Shown in pieces: positions 6,293 through 15,884 of a DNA stretch of 64,000 bases. Under the pieces are notes generated by a model. It did not search any database. It saw only the letters and a list, made by a program, of their open reading frames with translations, and was not told where the DNA came from. How positions within the stretch are numbered: position 1 is the stretch's first letter; every line of letters starts with the position of its first letter. Source of the DNA: Vicinamibacterales bacterium (GTDB taxonomy: Bacteria > Acidobacteriota > Vicinamibacteria > Vicinamibacterales > UBA2999); the NCBI GenBank assembly GCA_041659285.1, contig JBAZYO010000003.1:186001-250000 (forward strand). The letters are read 5' to 3'. Both the position numbers and the translations under genes were made by a program.

Positions 6293-8958
6293 TCGGGCGG
6301 GGGCTGGCGGGCCGGTGTGGTCAGGGCCCGGCGCAGGATCTGCAGGAGGCCTTCGATGGTGAATGGCTTCGGCAGAAAGTGATGGGTCCCGGATGCGGCG
6401 GCGCTGGCCATGCTGGCATCCGTCGCGACGCCGCTGATAGCCACGATGCGGACGGCGCGATCGATCTGGACGAGCGCCTGGATGGTGGTGGCGCCGTCCA
6501 TCACGGGCATCATCATGTCGACGAGCACGAGATCGACGTCCCCCTGATGATCGACGTACGCCCGCAGGCCTTCCCGGCCGTTCGCGGCCTCCAGCACGCG
6601 ATACCCGAAGGCCTCCAAAGCGTCGCGGGTGACCTCGCGGATCGCCGCCTCATCATCGACAATGAGCACCGTCTGACCGTCGCCACGGGGCAGGTCCGGC
6701 GCCTTGTCCACCGGCGCCTTGTCCACCGGGTTCGTCTGCGCCGGCAGATGAAGCCGGAAGCGTGTGCCGGCGCCGAGCGTGCTATCGCAGCGGATGAAGC
6801 CGCCGTGGCCCTTGATGATGGCCAGCGCGGTGGACAGCCCGAGCCCCGTCCCCTTGCCAACCTCTTTGGTTGTGAAGAAGGGGTCGAAGATGTTCTCGAG
6901 CAGGTCCGGCGGAATGCCGGTGCCCGAGTCGTCCACGCCCAGGACCGCGTAGGGGCCGGCATGGGCCTCGAGGTTGACGGCCGCATCGCGCTGGTCGAAG
7001 ACCTGGTTGCCTGCCGACAGGGTCAGCTCGCCGCCGTTCGGCATCGCGTCGCGCGCGTTCACGCAGAGATTCAGCATCACCTGGTGCAGCTGCGTCGGGT
7101 CTCCCAACAGCGTCCACGTGCCGGGCTCGCACGTGATCCGCAGCCGGATGTTCTTGGGAAAGGTCTCGCGGACGATCGCCGCCACTTCGGCAATCACGTC
7201 CGCGGCGGCGACGCTGAGTCGCTGGCCCTCGATGCCGCGGGCGAACGACATCACCTGGCCCACCAATTGGGCGCCACGCCTGGCACTGTTGCCGATGGTC
7301 GAGACTGCCCGGCGACCGGCGTCGCTGGTCACGCTCTTCTTGAGGAGGTCGACCGATATGATGATGGGCGTCAGGATGTTGTTGAGGTCGTGGGCGATGC
7401 CGCCGGCGAGGGTGCCGATGCTGTCCATGCGCTGCGCCCGCAGGATCTGAAGCTCCAGCGCCTTGCGCGCCGTGATGTCCGTTTCAATCGCCAGAATGCT
7501 TTGCGGCTCGCCCTGCGGCGTGCGCATCAGGGTCCAGCGTCCCTCCACGGTCACGTTCCGGTCGTGCCTGGCCTTCTGTTGCAGTTCGCCTGCCCACTCG
7601 CCGGTTGCGACGACCTGCTCGCAGGCGGCCTGGAACGCCCGCCCCTCCGTCTGCAGGAGGCCGTGGACGGGGCGCCCCGTCGCCTCAGCCGCTGCCCACC
7701 CGTACATGCGCTCGGCGCCGTGGTTCCAGTAGGTGATCCGCTGATTCAGGTCGCGGACCATGATCGCGTCGGGAACCTTGTCGAGCAGCGACGCCTGCTC
7801 GCGCACGCGATCGCCGGCCAACCGGTGCTCCGTCACGTCGTGGGCGGTGCCGACGACGCGCTCAAATGTTCCGGTGGCGCTGCGCACGGGCGATGAGTGA
7901 TCGCGAATCCAGCGGATCTCGCCGCTTGGACGGCGGATGCGATATTCGATGTCGGTGGCCAGGCCCTGCTGTTGCCGCCGGTTCGCGTCGACCACCAGTG
8001 GCAGGTCGTCGGGATACACCGCCTCTCGATACGAAAACGGCACCCGATACAGGCTCTCGCACGTGCGCTGCCAGATCTGCTCGTAGGCCGGGCTCACATA
8101 CAGCGTACGGCCGCTGCGCGGGTCAAAGGTATAGAACACGTCGCGCAGGTTGTCGGCCAACTCGCGGAACCGCGCCTCGCTCTGCTGCAGGGCGTCCTCC
8201 GCCCGCTTTCGGTCGGTGACGTCGTGGGTGACGCTCAGGATCGAGGTGATCGTGCCGTCAGCGGCCCTGAGCGGCACCGAGTGGGTATCCACCCATCGTG
8301 GCGTGCCGCGCAGGCCGACGATGCGGAACTGCAGGCGGCCGGCCTCGCCGGCCGCGGACCGCTGGTGCAGAGCCAGAAACGCCCCGCGGTCGCCGGCATG
8401 CACCAGTTCCACGACCGGGCGACCGAGGACCTCGCCGGCATCCTGCGCCTCGATCATCCGCAGCCCGGCGGGATTCATGTCCAAGAGTCGGCCGTCGAGG
8501 GAGACCACCTTGACGCACTCGGGTTCCGTCTCGACGATGGCGCGCAATCGCGACTCGCTGGCGCGCAGCGTATCGATGGTCGTCTTGCGGCGCAGGCACG
8601 CCGCGACTGCCGCGAGCAGTTCGGGTGCGGCGACATCACGGGGCAGGCAGAGATCGGCGCCGCTCTCGAGGGCGGCCGCGCGATCTGCCGGCGGAGTGCC
8701 GCCGTCGACCAGCAGGATCAGGATCGCGTCCGGGGACAGTGCTCCGGTTCGGAGCTGTCGCGCCAGATCGGCCGCGCCGCCACTCGCTGCCGGGTCGTGG
8801 ACCAGCACCAGGTCCGGCTGGTCCTGCTCCAGCCCGGCCCGGCATGCCGCCCAGTCCGGGACCTCGCGGATGGAGTACCCGGCGCCGGCCAAGGCCTCTC
8901 GCACGGGGCCGTGCAGGATGTCGCTACCGCCGTAGAGGACGACAGTGCGGGCAGGCAT
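6259..8958 (-). CDS. Hybrid sensor histidine kinase/response regulator with three PAS domains (899 aa)
   Basis: Order: degenerate receiver-like domain (1-125), PAS (about 135-250), PAS (about 262-380), PAS (about 392-498), HisKA with IAHDLNN (H523), HATPase with NLCVNARDAM, DDSGTGIP and GKGTGLGLS, then a C-terminal receiver with D768/D769, D814 and K864. The N-terminal receiver-like domain keeps one Asp (D55) but lacks the acidic pair and has Arg (R107) at the Lys position, so it is probably not phosphorylated. No membrane helix, so it senses a cytoplasmic signal through PAS. The linker holds a 15-bp duplication (VDKAP twice). It starts six bases after the glucan phosphorylase stop, which suggests co-transcription. 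Signal and targets unknown. Confidence 0.9.
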   Translation of the reverse strand: MPARTVVLYGGSDILHGPVREALAGAGYSIREVPDWAACRAGLEQDQPDLVLVHDPAASGGAADLARQLRTGALSPDAILILLVDGGTPPADRAAALESGADLCLPRDVAAPELLAAVAACLRRKTTIDTLRASESRLRAIVETEPECVKVVSLDGRLLDMNPAGLRMIEAQDAGEVLGRPVVELVHAGDRGAFLALHQRSAAGEAGRLQFRIVGLRGTPRWVDTHSVPLRAADGTITSILSVTHDVTDRKRAEDALQQSEARFRELADNLRDVFYTFDPRSGRTLYVSPAYEQIWQRTCESLYRVPFSYREAVYPDDLPLVVDANRRQQQGLATDIEYRIRRPSGEIRWIRDHSSPVRSATGTFERVVGTAHDVTEHRLAGDRVREQASLLDKVPDAIMVRDLNQRITYWNHGAERMYGWAAAEATGRPVHGLLQTEGRAFQAACEQVVATGEWAGELQQKARHDRNVTVEGRWTLMRTPQGEPQSILAIETDITARKALELQILRAQRMDSIGTLAGGIAHDLNNILTPIIISVDLLKKSVTSDAGRRAVSTIGNSARRGAQLVGQVMSFARGIEGQRLSVAAADVIAEVAAIVRETFPKNIRLRITCEPGTWTLLGDPTQLHQVMLNLCVNARDAMPNGGELTLSAGNQVFDQRDAAVNLEAHAGPYAVLGVDDSGTGIPPDLLENIFDPFFTTKEVGKGTGLGLSTALAIIKGHGGFIRCDSTLGAGTRFRLHLPAQTNPVDKAPVDKAPDLPRGDGQTVLIVDDEAAIREVTRDALEAFGYRVLEAANGREGLRAYVDHQGDVDLVLVDMMMPVMDGATTIQALVQIDRAVRIVAISGVATDASMASAAASGTHHFLPKPFTIEGLLQILRRALTTPARQPPPETGHSRRFDTD

Positions 8959-8964
8959 GGTGGT

Positions 8965-11127
<2,163 letters not shown>

Positions 11128-11144
11128 TGATGATCTCGTGAAGT

Positions 11145-11168
11145 GGCGAGTTGGCGAGTTGGTGATTT
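11145..11168. repeat. 8-bp tandem repeat, three units
   Basis: GGCGAGTT, GGCGAGTT, GGTGATTT in succession between glgP and the dehydratase gene. The last unit overlaps the dehydratase stop codon (11167-11169). The unit is a rotation of the one at 13606-13637. Confidence 0.6.
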
Positions 11169-12132
11169 ATGCGGCGCCAACCAGCTTGGCGAACCTGCCC
11201 AGGTCGATGTTGCCGCCCGACACCACCGCCACCACCTTGCCGGCGCCGGCGCGGCCGCTGAGCGCCGCGGCGATGGCGCAGCCGCCGGCGCCTTCGGCCA
11301 CCACGTGCACGCGCTCGGCGGCCAGGCGCATGGCCGCGGCGATGTCGTCGAGCTCCATCACGATCGAGTCGTCCACCAGGTCCTTCAGCAGCGGCCACAT
11401 GGTCTTCAGCACCGACTTGCCGCCGGCGCCATCGACGAAGGAGGCAGTCCAGCCGTCGAAGTAGCAGGGCTCGCCTTTGGCGAGCGAGGTGGCCAGCGGC
11501 GAGGCCGTCGCCGGCTCGGCGGCGTAGACCTTCACCGACGGCTTCCGGGCCCGCATCACCGTGCCGATGCCGGCGAGCAGCCCGCCGCCGCCGAGCGAGG
11601 CGACCACGGCATCCACGTCCGGCAGGTCTTCCAGGATCTCGAGTCCCACCGTGCCGTTGCCGGCGATGAAGTCGTCGTCGTCGAACGGGTGGACGAAGTG
11701 GCCGCGCATCCGCGGCGAGGCATGCGACTCCACGGTCCGCCAGCATTCGTCGTAGCTCGCCCTGACGATGGTGGCGCCGAGACGCTCGATGGAACGCAGC
11801 TTGGTGTCAGGGGCGGTGTCCATCACCATCACCGAGCACGGCACGCCGGCGCGCCTGGCGGCGAACGCCACGCCCTGCGCGGCGTTGCCGGCGCTGACCG
11901 TCCAGACCCCGTCCTTCATCTGGTCGGCGCTGAGCTTGCGGACCGCGTTCCACGCGCCGCGGATCTTGAACGACCCGATCGGCTGGAGCGACTCGAGCTT
12001 CAGGTAGACGTCGGGCCGGTGTTGTCCGGATGCCTCGAACGGCAAGTCGAGCTTGATCAGCGGCGTGCGAACCGCGGCTTCGTAGACGTGTTTGGCGGCT
12101 TCGTCAATGGCCTCGATGGGGATTTGCCGCAT
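11167..12132 (-). CDS. PLP-dependent serine/threonine dehydratase-like enzyme (321 aa)
   Basis: Fold-type II PLP enzyme: GSFKIRGA carries the Schiff-base lysine (K56 counting from MRQIP), SAGNAAQG binds the carboxylate, and SLGGGGLLAG is the phosphate loop. At 321 aa it lacks the C-terminal ACT-like regulatory region of biosynthetic IlvA, so it resembles catabolic threonine dehydratase or serine racemase. Such enzymes turn threonine into 2-oxobutanoate or serine into pyruvate. ATG 12132 is chosen; a TTG nine codons upstream would run into the divergent promoter region. The leu/ilv genes are nearby but separated by plus-strand genes. Confidence 0.85.
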   Translation of the reverse strand: MRQIPIEAIDEAAKHVYEAAVRTPLIKLDLPFEASGQHRPDVYLKLESLQPIGSFKIRGAWNAVRKLSADQMKDGVWTVSAGNAAQGVAFAARRAGVPCSVMVMDTAPDTKLRSIERLGATIVRASYDECWRTVESHASPRMRGHFVHPFDDDDFIAGNGTVGLEILEDLPDVDAVVASLGGGGLLAGIGTVMRARKPSVKVYAAEPATASPLATSLAKGEPCYFDGWTASFVDGAGGKSVLKTMWPLLKDLVDDSIVMELDDIAAAMRLAAERVHVVAEGAGGCAIAAALSGRAGAGKVVAVVSGGNIDLGRFAKLVGAA

Positions 12133-12176
12133 ACCGGTAGCGAAAATCGTATCATTCAACAGCCGGGGTGGGAGTG

Positions 12177-13316
12177 ATGAAACAGATCAGACTGATTGCC
12201 GCGTTGGTTGTCGTTTGCGCCGCCGGTGTGCTGGCGCAGACTGGCGCGCGGCCTCGAGCCCGGGAAATTGGGCTGGCGCCGGGCGTGTTCGAGCCGGGGC
12301 CGCTCAATGCCATCACCGACGTGGCCGGGGTGAGCGTCGGGCAGGCCACGCTGATTCAGGACGACACGGTGCGGACCGGCGTCACCGTGATCGTGCCGCA
12401 CGGCGGCAACGTGTTCCAGGACAAGGTCGCCGGCGCGGTGTTCGTCGGCAACGCGTTCGGCAAGTTCGCCGGCTCCACGCAGGTCGAGGAACTCGGCACC
12501 ATCGAGACACCCATCGCGCTCACCAACACGTTGAGCGTGGGCGCGGCGATGGATGGACTCGTACGGTGGACGCTCGACCAGCCCGGCAACCAGAACGTCC
12601 GCTCCGTCAACGCGCTGGTCGGCGAGACCAACGACGGCGGCCTGAATGACATCCGCGGCCAGCACGTGCGCCCGCAGCACGTGTTGGACGCCCTGAAGTC
12701 GGCCTCGACCGGCGCCGTGCAGGAGGGCACCGTCGGCGCCGGGACCGGGACCCAGGCGTTCGGCTGGAAGGGCGGCATCGGCACCGCTTCGCGCAAGCTG
12801 CCCGCGAACCTCGGCGGCTACACACTGGGCGTGATCGTGCAGTCGAACTACGGCGGCGTGCTCACGATGGGCGGCGCGCCAGTGGGGCAGCTGCTCGGAC
12901 GTTACGCCTATCAGCCGCCGACGCCGCGCGGCGACCAGGCGGACGGCTCGTGCATGATCGTGGTGGCCACCGACGCGCCGATTGATGCCCGCGACCTGAA
13001 GCGCGTCGCCGCCCGCGCCATTTTCGGCCTCGCCCGCACCGGATCCTCCTACAGCAACGGCAGCGGTGACTTCGCCGTCGCCTTCTCGACCGCACCCGAT
13101 CTCCGCACGCGGTTCAATTCCTCCGCGCCGCAGGCCCGCACGCTGCTGCCCGCCGACGGCGTGTCGCCCTTGTTCCAAGCCGCCCTCGAGGCCACGGAAG
13201 AGGCGATCTACAACTCGCTGCTCAAGGCCACGCCGGTGAAGAGCCGGTGGGGCGCCGCCGAGGCGCTGCCCGTTGACCGCGTCCGGGAGATCCTCAAGCG
13301 CTACCCCCGGCCATAA
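12177..13316 (+). CDS. Exported P1 family peptidase (DmpA/BapA-like, 379 aa)
   Basis: ATG 12177 follows a GGGAG ribosome site; a GTG at 12168 is less likely. Signal peptide MKQIRLIAALVVVCAAGVLAQ. The body has the N-terminal-nucleophile aminopeptidase blocks: NAITDVAGVSVGQ, VGETNDGG, GTVGAGTGTQAFGWKGGIGTASR and LGVIVQSNYGG. In this family the precursor cuts itself before an internal serine, and the new N-terminus acts as nucleophile to remove N-terminal residues from peptides, D-amino acid or beta-peptide substrates in some members. Export is unusual but common in acidobacterial homologues. Which serine is the nucleophile was not fixed here. Confidence 0.88.
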   Translation: MKQIRLIAALVVVCAAGVLAQTGARPRAREIGLAPGVFEPGPLNAITDVAGVSVGQATLIQDDTVRTGVTVIVPHGGNVFQDKVAGAVFVGNAFGKFAGSTQVEELGTIETPIALTNTLSVGAAMDGLVRWTLDQPGNQNVRSVNALVGETNDGGLNDIRGQHVRPQHVLDALKSASTGAVQEGTVGAGTGTQAFGWKGGIGTASRKLPANLGGYTLGVIVQSNYGGVLTMGGAPVGQLLGRYAYQPPTPRGDQADGSCMIVVATDAPIDARDLKRVAARAIFGLARTGSSYSNGSGDFAVAFSTAPDLRTRFNSSAPQARTLLPADGVSPLFQAALEATEEAIYNSLLKATPVKSRWGAAEALPVDRVREILKRYPRP

Positions 13317-13363
13317 GGCACTTGACCGGTGGGCCTGTGGCTCGATAAGCTTTGCTTACACAC

Positions 13364-13543
13364 ATGAAGGCCGTCGCAATCGCCGCCCGCCGTTCCCTGT
13401 TGGGTGTCCCCAACACGGTCGTCGTGCGCGCGGGCGTGGCGTTTGGGTACGCGCTGGTTGTTCTTGCGGGCGTCGGGCTGGGGTTGTGGCTGCTGATTAG
13501 CCTTATTCACCTTCGACCCACCGCGATCAGCGGGATGATGTAG
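13364..13543 (+). CDS. Small membrane protein, hypothetical (59 aa)
   Basis: ATG 13364 starts a short basic segment (MKAVAIAARRSL) followed by one strong hydrophobic helix (VAFGYALVVLAGVGLGLWLLISLI). A well-formed terminator begins 24 bases after its stop, which supports a transcribed unit. No clear ribosome site and no recognised family. It may be a real membrane peptide or a chance frame. Confidence 0.4.
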   Translation: MKAVAIAARRSLLGVPNTVVVRAGVAFGYALVVLAGVGLGLWLLISLIHLRPTAISGMM

Positions 13544-13566
13544 CCCAAACCGAAACAGCAAAGTTT

Positions 13567-13603
13567 AAAAAGGGCCATCACCCGCAGGGGTGGTGGCCCT
13601 TTT
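13567..13603 (+). terminator. Rho-independent terminator
   Basis: A 16-bp stem with one mismatch: AAAAGGGCCATCACCC (13567-13582) pairs with GGGTGGTGGCCCTTTT (13588-13603) around a short loop. The T-run is formed by the 3' arm and following bases. The A-run at the 5' side makes it bidirectional. Confidence 0.85.
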
Positions 13604-13605
13604 CA

Positions 13606-13637
13606 TTTGGTGATTTGGTGATTTGGCGATTTGGCGA
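13606..13637. repeat. 8-bp tandem repeat, four units
   Basis: TTTGGTGA, TTTGGTGA, TTTGGCGA, TTTGGCGA in perfect register, between a terminator and the following small ORF. The unit is shared with 11145-11168 allowing rotation and a G/T change. Confidence 0.7.
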
Positions 13638-13679
13638 TTGATGGACCTGGCGCTTGAGACCGATAACGAGGTGACGATC

Positions 13680-13946
13680 ATGGATGGCAGTAGTAGCAGT
13701 CCCAAGGTGTGGATGAACGGCCGGTTGCACGAAGCGGACCGCAATGATGCGGCGCTGACCTCACTCTGCCAGGCCGTGGAGCGCGCCGTCCGCGCGCACC
13801 AGGGTGCCGGCGTGCGCGCCGTGATCCTGATGGTGGACCCGCCCGCCCCGCGTCCGCAGGCCGAGCCGGTCTCGCCGATACCCGTCTACGTGGACGTGTT
13901 CGACTCGGGCTTCAGCCAGGATTCCGGCTACGGGCACGGCATCTAG
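13680..13946 (+). CDS. Small hypothetical protein (88 aa)
   Basis: ATG 13680 is preferred because GAGG at 13668-13671 lies eight bases upstream; an ATG at 13641 would add 13 residues without a ribosome site. The product (MDGSSSSPKVWMNGRLHEADRN...) has one amphipathic helix region (SLCQAVERAVRAHQGAGVRAVILMV) and a Pro-rich middle. No family recognised. It converges on trmL with one base between the stops. Confidence 0.5.
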   Translation: MDGSSSSPKVWMNGRLHEADRNDAALTSLCQAVERAVRAHQGAGVRAVILMVDPPAPRPQAEPVSPIPVYVDVFDSGFSQDSGYGHGI

Positions 13947-13947
13947 A

Positions 13948-14424
13948 CTAGTCAGCGCCCGGAGCCCGGCGCTGACGAAGTACCTCGTAGACCGCGATTC
14001 CCACGCTCGTTGACAGGTTGAGCGACCGCACCCACGGCGACAGGATCGGCATCGCGACAAAGCGATCGCGATATTGCTCGTGCAGCTCGGGCGGCAGCCC
14101 GCCGGTCTCACGCCCGAAGATGAGCACGACCCCCTCGGGTGTGCCCAGCGGCGCGTCCCACAGGACTTGCGCCGCCTTCGTCGAGAAGAAGTACGGCTCG
14201 CCGAGCGCCGGCAGTTGCCGCTCGAAGTCGCCCCAGTTCGGCCACACCCGCAGATCGACATGCTCCCAATAGTCGAGCCCGGCGCGCTTGACCCGGCGGT
14301 CGTCAAGCGAGAAGCCCAGCGGCTCGATCAGGTGGAGCGTCGCGCCGGTGGCGAGGCACGTCCGGCCCACGTTGCCGGTGTTCCAGTGAATGTCGGGGTG
14401 AACGAGTACGACGTGGATGGCCAA
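13948..14424 (-). CDS. trmL: tRNA (cytidine/uridine-34-2'-O)-methyltransferase TrmL (158 aa)
   Basis: SPOUT-class methyltransferase that methylates the ribose of the wobble base in tRNA-Leu isoacceptors. The trefoil-knot motifs are clear: HWNTGNVGRTC near the N-terminus, VVLIFGRETGGLP, and SLNLSTSVGIAVYEVLR at the C-terminus. Length matches the 155-160 aa family. It lies 84 bases downstream of ilvC on the same strand and may be read from the same transcript. A tRNA-Leu gene is also in this window, at 23032. Confidence 0.9.
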   Translation of the reverse strand: MAIHVVLVHPDIHWNTGNVGRTCLATGATLHLIEPLGFSLDDRRVKRAGLDYWEHVDLRVWPNWGDFERQLPALGEPYFFSTKAAQVLWDAPLGTPEGVVLIFGRETGGLPPELHEQYRDRFVAMPILSPWVRSLNLSTSVGIAVYEVLRQRRAPGAD

Positions 14425-14508
14425 GGCGGGCCTCAGCAGAGATTCCGGAGCTGCACCAGCCCATCATCCTTCAACATCGGCAGGGAGCGGCGCCTGCGCG
14501 CGTTCAGG

Positions 14509-15531
14509 TCATGCCTTGAGCGCCGGCTCTTCCTGCGGCTTGGCCGCCGGCTCCAGGAACGGCATGCGCGCGCGGAGCGTGGCGCCGACCTGCTCGATCT
14601 GGTGGTCGCGCAGCTTGGCGCGCTCGGCCGCGAACCAGCCGCTCTGGGTGTCGCGCGCCAGCTTCTCGGCGTAGGCGCCCGACCGGATCTCGGCCAGCAT
14701 CCGCCGCATCTCCTTCTTGGTCTCGTCGGTCACCAGGCGCGGTCCGCCGGTGTAGTCGCCGTGCTCGGCGGTGTCACTGACCGAGTAACGCATGAAGTTG
14801 AGCCCGCCGCGGTACATCAGGTCGACGATCAACTTCAGCTCGTGCAGGCACTCGAAGTAGGCGATTTCGGGCTGGTAGCCGGCTTCCACCAGCGTCTCGA
14901 AGCCCGCGGTGACCAGGGCGCTCACGCCGCCGCACAGCACCGCCTGCTCGCCGAACAGGTCGGTCTCTGCCTCTTCCGAGAACGTGGTCTCGATGACGCC
15001 GGCGCGCGTGCAGCCGATGGCCTTGGCGTAGGCGAGCGTTGCCGCCCGCGCCGTGCCGGTGGCGTCCTTGTGGACGGCGATCAGCCCGGGCACGCCGGCG
15101 CCTTCCTTGAACACCTCGCGCACCCGATGGCCCGGCGCCTTCGGTGCCACCATCGCCACGTCCACGCCCTCCGGCGGCGTGATCCAGCCGAAGCGGATCG
15201 CGAAGCCGTGCGCGAACATCAGCATCTTGCCGGGCGTCAGGTGCGGCTCGATCGCCGTCTTGAACAACTCGGGCTGCACGAGGTCGGGCACCAGCATCAT
15301 GATGACGTCGGCCCAGGCGGCGGCCGCCGCCGGTGCCATCGGCGCGAAGCCCGCGGCCTCGGCCGCGCGCCAGCCGCGGCTGTTCGGCCGCACCCCGACG
15401 CGCACGTCGGCGCCGCTGTCGCGCAGGTTCATCGCGTGGGCATGGCCCTGCGAGCCAAAGCCCATCACGGCCACGCGCCGTCCCAGGATTGCCGCCACGT
15501 CCACATCAGAGTCGTGAATCATCTTCGCCAT
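14509..15531 (-). CDS. ilvC: Ketol-acid reductoisomerase (340 aa)
   Basis: Converts acetolactate or acetohydroxybutyrate to the dihydroxyacids for valine, isoleucine and leucine. GFGSQGHAHAMNLRDSG is the nucleotide-binding fold; ETDLFGEQAVLCGG and the following helices supply the Mg-binding acids. Class I length (about 330-340 aa). ATG 15531 has GAGG six bases upstream; an ATG at 15543 would add four residues. In the short cofactor loop (VRPNSRGW) the second position of the usual SxS phosphate-binding pair is Gly, which may weaken NADPH preference. Last biosynthetic gene of the leu-ilv cluster. Confidence 0.93.
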   Translation of the reverse strand: MAKMIHDSDVDVAAILGRRVAVMGFGSQGHAHAMNLRDSGADVRVGVRPNSRGWRAAEAAGFAPMAPAAAAAWADVIMMLVPDLVQPELFKTAIEPHLTPGKMLMFAHGFAIRFGWITPPEGVDVAMVAPKAPGHRVREVFKEGAGVPGLIAVHKDATGTARAATLAYAKAIGCTRAGVIETTFSEEAETDLFGEQAVLCGGVSALVTAGFETLVEAGYQPEIAYFECLHELKLIVDLMYRGGLNFMRYSVSDTAEHGDYTGGPRLVTDETKKEMRRMLAEIRSGAYAEKLARDTQSGWFAAERAKLRDHQIEQVGATLRARMPFLEPAAKPQEEPALKA

Positions 15532-15608
15532 CGTCTGCCTCATCTACCCGATCATTCGGTCAACGGTGAAAGGTTGGGAGCCGCCCGTCGGTTCGGCGCG
15601 GCCCGGAC

Positions 15609-15884
15609 TTACTCTTCGAGGGGACTCGCCATCGAGGTCCAGTCCTCGACGGCCAGCACGCCGACTTGCCGTTCGAGCAGCGACACGATGCGCGCCGCGG
15701 TCTGGTCGGAGCTGTCGAACATGATCGTGGCCTGCACGGTGGCCCGATCGTGCGAGGCCACGGCGGTGAAGGCTTCCGCGCGCACGCGCTGCCGCCGCAG
15801 GATCGACGCCACCCGATCGAGGGCGTCGATCTCGTGCTCGTAGCGGACCACGATGGTCCGCGGCTTGGCGTCATCGGCGGTCAT
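15609..15884 (-). CDS. ilvN: Acetolactate synthase small (regulatory) subunit, ACT-only form (91 aa)
   Basis: A single ACT domain: TIVVRYEHEIDALDRVASILRRQ, then VASHDRATVQATIMFDS and AARIVSLLERQVGVLAVEDW. At 91 aa it lacks the second C-terminal domain of typical 160-170 aa IlvN/IlvH, and is closer in size to the short IlvM type. The start overlaps the ilvB stop (ATGA), which suggests coupled, stoichiometric synthesis. It would activate the large subunit; valine sensitivity cannot be judged. The symbol is by position and domain, and ilvM would be equally fair. Confidence 0.8.
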   Translation of the reverse strand: MTADDAKPRTIVVRYEHEIDALDRVASILRRQRVRAEAFTAVASHDRATVQATIMFDSSDQTAARIVSLLERQVGVLAVEDWTSMASPLEE

